Shown: positions 1-4,562 of the stretch, in pieces
Layout of the letters: each line of letters opens with the position of its first letter
How positions within the stretch are numbered: the stretch's first letter is position 1
Source of the DNA: PALSA-1336 sp038203095
GTDB taxonomy: Bacteria > Patescibacteriota > Doudnabacteria > UBA920
NCBI GenBank assembly: GCA_038203095.1
Contig: JBBREH010000044.1
Location: 1 to 8,350 of the forward strand
Length of the DNA stretch: 8,350 bases
Direction: 5' to 3'
The notes under the pieces: model-generated
Told to the model about the DNA's origin: nothing
Seen by the model: only the letters and a program-made list of their open reading frames with translations
Database searches by the model: none
Made by a program: the position numbers and the translations under genes

Positions 1-1
1 T

Positions 2-115
2 ACCACGAATTCCCTAGACGGCAGTTTTGGTCAGTTAAAGAAATTACTAAATGTCCACAACGGATTGAAACAAGAACGCCGATGGAAACTAATACAGGAA
101 ATCTTACGAAAGTAG
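2..115 (+). CDS. IS transposase, C-terminal fragment (5' end outside the window)
   Basis: An open frame runs in from the window edge and ends at TAG 113-115. It encodes 37 residues beginning TTNSLDGSFGQLKKLL and ending in a basic, helical tail (KQERRWKLIQEILRK). The pattern T-x-N-S-L-[DE]-G followed by LK and H-x-G-L is the C-terminal end of a DDE-type transposase domain. From memory it resembles the zinc-binding variant of IS256-like transposases, but the family is not certain. The stop codon lies inside the terminal inverted repeat, as in many compact IS elements. The N-terminal start of the same transposase type appears at the far right of the window, where its CPKC zinc-knuckle half is visible. 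Catalytic residues are outside the window. Confidence 0.75.
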   Translation, partial: TTNSLDGSFGQLKKLLNVHNGLKQERRWKLIQEILRK

Positions 116-135
116 CCTCACGAATTTACCATTAA
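113..135. repeat. Terminal inverted repeat of the IS (right end of left copy)
   Basis: The 23 bases starting TAGCCTCACGAATTTACC are the exact reverse complement of 8214-8236. The match ends abruptly on the outer side. The inner flanks differ, as expected for the left and right ends of one element. Confidence 0.85.
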
Positions 136-212
136 ACCCAAAAATGCTATATATATTATTGGATGTTTTACCCAAAATATGTTAAACTTTATACACACTT
201 AAAATCAAACAT

Positions 213-469
213 ATGGAACCAACAAAAGAAGATTTGGAAAAAATGTTAGACAAAAAAATTGGAGGCTTGTTACTGAAAAAATTCTTGAACGAAAGTTAGA
301 CGAGCAAACAATAGAGTTAAAAGCTTACTCCAGAGAACAAACCGAAGAGTTGACCAGAATGGTCAAAAACGGTTTTGATGATGTGCTCAACAGGCTGGAT
401 GTTAAAGAACGCGTAGAAAAACTGGAAAAAGATATGGTGCAAATGAAAATGGCTTTGCATTTAAGTTGA
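213..469 (+). pseudogene. Small coiled-coil hypothetical protein, broken by a frameshift
   Basis: ATG at 213 opens a frame reading MEPTKEDLEKMLDKKIGG, which then hits TAG at 297-299. A second frame, offset by one base, is open across the break and reads VTEKILERKLDEQ up to TGA 467-469. Its tail is VKERVEKLEKDMVQMK. Joined, they give a charged helical protein of about 85 residues with heptad-like Leu/Val spacing. Adding one base between about 251 and 270 restores a single frame; an A7 run at 252-258 is a likely site. I infer a disrupted gene, or a sequencing error, for a short coiled-coil protein of the kind common in Patescibacteria. ATG at 359 could still start a C-terminal fragment. Function unknown. 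Confidence 0.65.
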
Positions 470-538
470 ATTTTTAACAAAATTTAAAAGCATTTTTGCA
501 TTTTAGTGAGGATTTAAACTCAGAAAAGAAAAATAACT

Positions 539-2587
539 ATGCCTAAAAAACAAGAAAAAGAGAAAAAACCGTCAGCAGGTTACACATCTGAAAACATCAC
601 AGTCTTAGAAGGCCTTGAACCCGTACGCAAGCGTCCGGGTATGTATATTGGCTCAACTAGTGAGACCGGACTTCATCACTTAATTTGGGAAATTGTGGAC
701 AACTCGGTGGATGAGGCTATGGCCGGACACGCCGACAGGATATGGGTTACGTTGCAAAAAGACGGCGGAGTGAATGTTATAGACAATGGCCGTGGTATTC
801 CCGTGGATGTCCACAAAACAACAAAAAAGTCGGGACTAGAAACAGTTTTGACCGTTTTGCACGCGGGCGGAAAATTTGGTGGTGACGCCAGCGGTTATAA
901 AGTTTCCGGAGGTTTACACGGCGTAGGTGCCAGTGTAGTTAATGCGTTATCAACCAAATTAGTAGCGCGGGTAAAAAAAGATGGGAAAATTTATGAGCAG
1001 AGTTACAAAATCGGTAAGCCTCAAGGACAAATCAAAGCAGTAGGTAAAATTGACCTAAAAGACCCTATTCAACACGGAACAGAAATTACTTTTTATCCGG
1101 ATGCGAGCATTTTTGAAACCGTTATTTTTAAATTTAAAACTGTATTAGAACATTTGCGCAGTCAAGCCTATTTAACCAAAGGTCTGCACTTTGTAATTAC
1201 CAGCGAAGAAGAAGGCTTAACCTATCAATACTATTTTGAAGGTGGCATTCTAAGCTATCTTAAGCAGTTTAACCGTAATAAAAAAACCAAATCCCAGGCG
1301 GTCTACATTGCCAAGCAGGTAGAAGATGTTGCCATAGAAGTAGCAATTCAGTATACGGACGATTTTGAAGAAAGAATTCTGTCGTACGCGAATAATGTTT
1401 ACACACCCGAAGGCGGTATGCACGTCACTGGTTTTAGAACAGCGCTGACTAGAGTAATTAATGGCTACGCCACCAAAAATAATTACGTTAAAGAAAGTGA
1501 AAAACTTACCGGCGAAGATATGCGCGAGGGCTTGTCCGCTATTATTTCAGTTAAATTGCCAAACCCGCAATTTGAAGGCCAAACCAAAGCCAAGCTAGGC
1601 AACCCGGAAGTCCGCACCGCCACAGAAGCCGTTGTTGGAGAAGCTTTAGAAATTTATTTGGAAGAGCACCCCCAAGAGGCCGGCAAAATCATTGAAAAAG
1701 TTATTTTAGCAGCCAAAGCGCGCCTTGCCGCTCGAGCCGCGCGTGACAGCGTTATTCGCAAAGGCGTGCTGGAAGGCTTGGCGTTGCCGGGCAAACTAGC
1801 TGACTGTAGCGAGTCCGACCCCGCTAAATGTGAAATGTATATTGTAGAGGGGGAGAGCGCCGGCGGTACCGCAAAACAAGGGCGTGACAGGCGCTTCCAG
1901 GCAATTTTGTCTATGAGAGGCAAAATCTTGAACGTGGAAAGGGCGCGTTTAGATAGAATGCTGGGCAACCAAGAAATAAAAAATATAATCATCGCTCTTG
2001 GAGCCGGCATTGGCGACATGTTTAATGTAGAAAAATTACGCTATCACCGCATTGTCATAATGACCGATGCTGACGTAGACGGCTCGCACATTCGCACATT
2101 GCTTTTAACTTTATTTTACCGTTATTTTCCTGACATTATTAAAAACGGCTACGTTTATATTGCCCAGCCGCCTCTGTTTAAGGTCCAGGTCGGCCGTGAT
2201 TCCAAATATGCTTTTTCCGAAGATGAGCGAGATAAGGCACTAAAGGAGTTAATAGCCTCAGCAAAAGACAGGAAGCTAGCTTCCAAAAAAGCTAAAGGTG
2301 AAAGCACAGAACCTGCGGAAGAACTCTCAACGGTGGAAGAAACTACCGGCGGAAATATTGATGGCGTAAAATACGGCATTCAGCGCTACAAAGGCTTGGG
2401 GGAAATGAATGCAGAACAGCTTTGGGAAACCACTATGGACCCAACCGCCCGCGTAATGCTTCAAGTAACGATAAAAGACGCCGAACGCGTCTCTGAAATT
2501 TTCCAAACCCTAATGGGCGACGAAGTCGCACCCCGCAAACGCTTTATTACCACGCACGCGAAGTTGGTAAAAAATTTAGATATATAA
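539..2587 (+). CDS. gyrB: DNA gyrase subunit B
   Basis: This is the ATPase/TOPRIM subunit of the type IIA topoisomerase that, with GyrA, introduces negative supercoils using ATP. The 682 residues carry the whole family signature. The GHKL ATPase domain has E51, DNSVDE at 54-59, DNGRGIP at 82-88 and the lid GGLHGVG at 124-130. The transducer domain has GQTKAKLGN at 348-355 (K350 contacts ATP phosphate in homologues). The TOPRIM domain has EGESAGG at 437-443 (metal-binding E437) and the D510-x-D512-x-D514 triad. The C-terminal QRYKGLGEMN is at 615-624 and the protein ends KNLDI, as in Bacillus GyrB. It lacks the gammaproteobacterial insertion, but a charged Ser/Glu/Lys linker of about 35 extra residues sits near 575-609. 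ATG 539 is preceded by AGAAAAG at 522-528, a weak ribosome site. ParE cannot be fully excluded because gyrA is not in view. Confidence 0.95.
   Translation: MPKKQEKEKKPSAGYTSENITVLEGLEPVRKRPGMYIGSTSETGLHHLIWEIVDNSVDEAMAGHADRIWVTLQKDGGVNVIDNGRGIPVDVHKTTKKSGLETVLTVLHAGGKFGGDASGYKVSGGLHGVGASVVNALSTKLVARVKKDGKIYEQSYKIGKPQGQIKAVGKIDLKDPIQHGTEITFYPDASIFETVIFKFKTVLEHLRSQAYLTKGLHFVITSEEEGLTYQYYFEGGILSYLKQFNRNKKTKSQAVYIAKQVEDVAIEVAIQYTDDFEERILSYANNVYTPEGGMHVTGFRTALTRVINGYATKNNYVKESEKLTGEDMREGLSAIISVKLPNPQFEGQTKAKLGNPEVRTATEAVVGEALEIYLEEHPQEAGKIIEKVILAAKARLAARAARDSVIRKGVLEGLALPGKLADCSESDPAKCEMYIVEGESAGGTAKQGRDRRFQAILSMRGKILNVERARLDRMLGNQEIKNIIIALGAGIGDMFNVEKLRYHRIVIMTDADVDGSHIRTLLLTLFYRYFPDIIKNGYVYIAQPPLFKVQVGRDSKYAFSEDERDKALKELIASAKDRKLASKKAKGESTEPAEELSTVEETTGGNIDGVKYGIQRYKGLGEMNAEQLWETTMDPTARVMLQVTIKDAERVSEIFQTLMGDEVAPRKRFITTHAKLVKNLDI
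2271..2284. repeat. 14-bp perfect palindrome inside gyrB linker
   Basis: GGAAGCTAGCTTCC is a perfect palindrome. It lies in the part of gyrB that encodes the extra charged linker (…DRKLASKK…), not in a conserved domain. It may be part of the inserted material or chance. Confidence 0.4.
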
Positions 2588-2794
2588 CTTCTATTTATTG
2601 AATTTTTATCTTACTTTTATAAACATGCGTTACCAAATGACAAAAAAACTGGAAAAATTATTGAAATGGCCGAAAAAGATTACAAAAACGGTCAAAATAT
2701 TTCACCAATCTTTTCAACCAATAAAGAAATGATTGCGTGGTTGCATTCTCCTGATGCAATACCAGATGCAAAGAAGGCAAAAAATAGCCTTTAA
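2588..2794 (+). pseudogene. Remnant of a RelB/DinJ-type antitoxin (C-terminal part)
   Basis: Directly after the gyrB stop, and in the same frame, an open stretch runs to TAA 2792-2794. It has no plausible start codon before an internal ATG at 2666. Its protein-like part contains KIIEMAEKDYKNGQNISPIF followed by STNKEMIAWL. This matches the usual C-terminal half of RelB/DinJ antitoxins: a helix with a Lys/Asp-rich segment, then N-[IL]-S-P-x-F and an aromatic/hydrophobic end. The N-terminal ribbon-helix-helix DNA-binding half is missing, because gyrB occupies that space. No RelE/YafQ-type toxin reading frame was seen downstream. I infer a truncated toxin-antitoxin relic. The family assignment is from pattern memory only. 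Confidence 0.45.
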
Positions 2795-2804
2795 TCTTAG
2801 ACTT

Positions 2805-3486
2805 ATGCCAGAGACAGAACCAGCTAGGGAGACTTTATCAAGAAAAAAAATTTTTGTTCAGTATGGGCATGGGAATATTATTCCGCCAATAGTTTTTAAA
2901 GATGAATTTAACGCAGCATATGTTTATATTGGAGTTAAAACTAAAGGACCTGAGGAACCGCTGTTAAGAGCAGCTCTAGCTCGACCGGATGTTGTTTTTA
3001 CTGGTGGAAATAGCCCAAGATCCACATATGATAGCACTACAAATAAAATAAGTTACCCCGTAAGCAACTGCATAACACTGGGCGCACACACTCAACAACT
3101 CCCTATAAATTACTATAACGGCGAGCGGAATTTAAAAAAATAGTACTACTACTGTTTTTTTAGCAAATGTATTAACAGATCCTGGTTTTAAAAACAATCA
3201 AGAGCTGGCGAAATTTTGGATTGACATTTTAGACCAAATTGAAATTGGCGGTGAGTTAATAATTCTCGAAACATACACACCAAATGGATATAGATTAAGT
3301 GCTGATTATTTTAAAAATTCTGCCACGTCATCTCGCTTGGAACTCCTCGAATTTAATAAAGACACCGATCCAGATTGGCATGAAAAGACTAGAGACTACG
3401 GCACTGGAGATAGTGATCGTGAGGGTAGCTTTATGTTAAGATTTAAAAAGACTCTGGAAACCAGTACTGATTTTTTAAAAAATTAA
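2805..3486 (+). pseudogene. Split gene, possibly methyltransferase-like, broken at an A7 run
   Basis: The first half is open to TAG 3141-3143. It includes KKIFVQYGHGNIIPPIVF and TLGAHTQQLPINYY. The second half is open one base out of frame to TAA 3484-3486. It reads STTTVFLANVLTDPGF, then KFWIDILDQIEIGGELIILE, then a charged tail. Removing one A from the run at 3134-3140 fuses them into about 226 residues. The pattern of strand, helix, then G-G-E-L-I-I-L-E resembles the late part of a class I SAM methyltransferase fold (helix D, then strand 5). No glycine-rich SAM loop is visible, so function is uncertain. ATG 2805 is the first plausible start. The frame is open upstream to a TTG at 2733, but that stretch overlaps the antitoxin relic and does not look protein-like. 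Confidence 0.55.
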
Positions 3487-3592
3487 CCACCCATTAGAAT
3501 AATATAGTGCGCCAATTTTTCTATAACCAAGACAGTTGGAAATTGTACAACCCTAGCAATCTCTATAAATAATTCTGCTTGCAAAATTATTA
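3487..3592. other. Intergenic stretch, no feature recognised
   Basis: These 106 A+T-rich bases lie between the split gene and the greA promoter. I see no reading frame, hairpin followed by a T-tract, or repeat that I can support. Confidence 0.6.
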
Positions 3593-3621
3593 TTGACACA
3601 AGCACCAATTTCCATTAACAT
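3593..3621 (+). promoter_or_regulatory. Candidate sigma-70-type promoter for greA
   Basis: A perfect TTGACA (-35) at 3593-3598 is followed after 17 bases by TAACAT (-10, four of six consensus bases) at 3616-3621. Transcription would start near 3628, giving a leader of about 165 bases that includes the palindrome at 3632-3647 and the cloverleaf element at 3687-3783. Seen by eye only. Confidence 0.6.
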
Positions 3622-3631
3622 ATATCCAGCC

Positions 3632-3647
3632 TATTCGGTTCCGAATA
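3632..3647. promoter_or_regulatory. Palindrome at the predicted greA transcription start
   Basis: TATTCGG-TT-CCGAATA is a perfect 7-bp inverted repeat placed about 10 bases after the -10 box. The position suits an operator or a 5'-end stabilising hairpin. No regulator can be named. Confidence 0.4.
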
Positions 3648-3686
3648 TCGTAGCCGGAATCTATTTATAAATTAAATTAAGGAAGC

Positions 3687-3783
3687 GTAGTGTGCCCATT
3701 TATGGGCTTTCTTTATGGCCGATAAATCGGTCTTCGACTCTGAGGGGCGAGCCCTCAGGCTCAGACTCGAACGAGCACACTAC
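3687..3783 (+). repeat. Cloverleaf-forming element A, greA leader
   Basis: The outer stem GTAGTGTGC (3687-3695) pairs exactly with GCACACTAC (3775-3783). Inside are three hairpins: CCCAT-TT-ATGGG (3695-3706), CCGAT-AA-ATCGG (3719-3730) and a long arm (3733-3771). The long arm is TTCGA/TCGAA plus TCTGAG/CTCAGA around one C-C mismatch. Part of this arm can refold into a tighter hairpin, CTGAGGG/CCCTCAG (3740-3758). The element ends 11 bases before the greA start, so if transcribed it would be a folded leader. The reverse complement of 4330-4390 aligns with it over both short hairpins and the outer stem. It is not a tRNA: it has no T-loop or anticodon arm. RNA element, DNA repeat or mobile unit cannot be separated from this window. 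Confidence 0.7.
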
Positions 3784-3794
3784 ACATCAAATTT

Positions 3795-4256
3795 ATGTCC
3801 AAAAAATATCTTCTCACCACCGAAGGTCTGGAAAAACTTGACCAAGAACTTAAGCACTTAATTGGCGACAAGCGCAAGGAAGTAATAGATAGAATTCGCG
3901 AGGCGGCGGCGCACGGGGACTTAAGCGAGAATGCCGATTATGCCCAGGCGCGGGAAGAACAAAGCTTTATTGAAGGCCGCATAATGGAGATAGAAGACAT
4001 TATTAAAAACGCTGAAATTATTACCCAGCATACGCATGGTTCCACCGTCACCATAGGCTCGACTGTCAACGTTAAAGTTGGCGGTCAGGAACGAAAATAT
4101 ACCATTGTGGGCAGCAACGAAGCCAACCCCCGGGAAAACAAAATTTCCAACGAATCGCTAGTCGGTAAAGCCCTACTTGGCCGTAAAGCCCAAGAGAAAT
4201 TCCAAGTCAGCACTCCGGCAGGGGAGATGGCTTACGAGATTGTTAGTATAGAGTAG
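3795..4256 (+). CDS. greA: Transcription elongation factor GreA
   Basis: GreA enters the RNA polymerase secondary channel and stimulates cleavage of the 3' RNA end in backtracked complexes. The 153 residues (E. coli GreA has 158) show both domains. The N-terminal antiparallel coiled coil is at about 1-75, with the hallmark tip HGDLSENADY at 40-49; D42 and E45 correspond to the acidic residues that bind the catalytic Mg2+. The second helix carries REEQSFIEGRI. The C-terminal FKBP-like domain is at about 80-153, with GSTVNVKV and the late LVGKALLGRKAQE. GreB is less likely given the tip sequence and length. ATG 3795 opens the conserved MSKKYLLTTEGLEKL start, yet no Shine-Dalgarno sequence precedes it. 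The gene appears monocistronic, with its own promoter and terminator, and is flanked by the two cloverleaf elements. Confidence 0.95.
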   Translation: MSKKYLLTTEGLEKLDQELKHLIGDKRKEVIDRIREAAAHGDLSENADYAQAREEQSFIEGRIMEIEDIIKNAEIITQHTHGSTVTIGSTVNVKVGGQERKYTIVGSNEANPRENKISNESLVGKALLGRKAQEKFQVSTPAGEMAYEIVSIE

Positions 4257-4305
4257 GTGTGACCCAGAAAAAAGGCTGCCTTGATCTAAAAGAGTTTTAT
4301 AAAAT

Positions 4306-4319
4306 TTGATATTTATCAA
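4306..4319. repeat. Small palindrome downstream of greA
   Basis: TTGATA-TT-TATCAA is a perfect 6-bp inverted repeat, just before cloverleaf element B. It has no T-tract and is A+T-rich, so it may be chance. Confidence 0.3.
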
Positions 4320-4329
4320 CATTCAGAAG

Positions 4330-4390
4330 TGTAGTTAGCCGATTTATCGGCTGTCCTGATAATAAACAGCCCACAAATGGGCTAACTGCA
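4330..4390 (-). repeat. Cloverleaf-forming element B, inverted relative to element A
   Basis: The outer stem TGTAGTTAG (4330-4338) pairs with CTAACTGCA (4382-4390) with one G-T wobble. The interior splits into three directly abutting hairpins with no spare base between them: CCGAT-TT-ATCGG (4339-4350), CTGT/ACAG (4351-4369) and CCCA-CAAA-TGGG (4370-4381). Read on the minus strand the order is CCCA hairpin, middle arm, CCGAT hairpin, as in element A. The outer stems differ in sequence but both still pair, which suggests the fold is conserved. Element B lacks the long extra arm of element A. Confidence 0.7.
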
Positions 4391-4400
4391 TCTAAACTTT

Positions 4401-4433
4401 GCCGCTTTTTTGCCCAAAAGAGCGGTTTTTGTT
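4401..4433 (+). terminator. Intrinsic terminator of greA
   Basis: CCGCTTTTTT (4402-4411) and AAAAGAGCGG (4416-4425) form a 10-bp stem with one G-U pair and a GCCC loop, followed directly by TTTTTGTT. This is a textbook Rho-independent terminator, 145 bases past the greA stop. Confidence 0.85.
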
Positions 4434-4438
4434 ATACT
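4410..4438 (+). promoter_or_regulatory. Candidate lysS-cluster promoter overlapping the greA terminator
   Basis: TTGCCC (4410-4415) and TATACT (4433-4438) are 17 bases apart and match four and five of six consensus bases. The -35 box falls in the terminator loop. Transcription would start near 4445. A second -10-like box, GATAAT at 4499-4504, has no good -35. Confidence 0.5.
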
Positions 4439-4441
4439 ACT

Positions 4442-4532
4442 CTACAGAAATTGCATCGGAAACACTACAGAAAAATACAGAACCTTTTTAGTATGTTAGA
4501 TAATGTAGTAGTGATTCTGTAGTTTTCTGTAG
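4442..4532. promoter_or_regulatory. Phased CTACAGAA/TTCTGTAG octamer array before lysS
   Basis: CTACAGAA occurs at 4442-4449 and 4465-4472, with ATACAGAA at 4475-4482. The inverse TTCTGTAG occurs at 4515-4522 and 4525-4532. Within each arm the copies are exactly 10 bases apart, one DNA helical turn. The arms 4465-4482 and 4515-4532 form an 18-bp inverted repeat with one mismatch and a 32-base loop. An alternative stem, CACTAC (4463-4468) with GTAGTG (4508-4513), would compete with it. This could be a multi-site operator or a leader hairpin. There is no T-tract, so it is not a terminator. Confidence 0.55.
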
Positions 4533-4562
4533 ATTCGTATTAATTCGTAATTCAGTAGCTTT

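Larger units (their letters stand above)
1..135 (+). mobile_element. 3' end of an insertion sequence, left copy
   Basis: This is the right-hand end of an IS whose body lies before the window. It holds the last 37 transposase codons and a terminal inverted repeat at 113-135. The same element starts again at 8214 in the same orientation, and the 23-bp terminus there is the exact reverse complement of this one. That identifies both as ends of one IS type. The outer boundary near 135 is inferred from where the two copies stop matching. No target-site duplication can be tested, because only one end of each copy is present. Confidence 0.85.

Noticed and set aside
486..505. Terminator before gyrB (AAAAGCATTTTTGCATTTT)
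   Set aside because: Only a 3-bp G/C-containing stem with a bulge and A-T pairs; too weak to support.
1654..2019. Minus-strand reading frames inside gyrB, lysS and the Nudix gene
   Set aside because: They lie wholly antisense to well-conserved genes, are Ser/Pro/Leu-rich as expected of shadow frames, and show no family motif.
3625..3790. tRNA-like gene or T-box riboswitch in the greA leader
   Set aside because: The cloverleaf shape and a GGTTCCGAAT string suggest a tRNA at first sight. There is no 7-bp acceptor stem with a T-arm in the right place, no 7-base anticodon loop, and no T-box sequence; arm lengths do not fit.
4442..4532. CRISPR array or terminator
   Set aside because: The repeated units are only 8 bases with no spacers of regular length, and no T-tract follows the hairpin.
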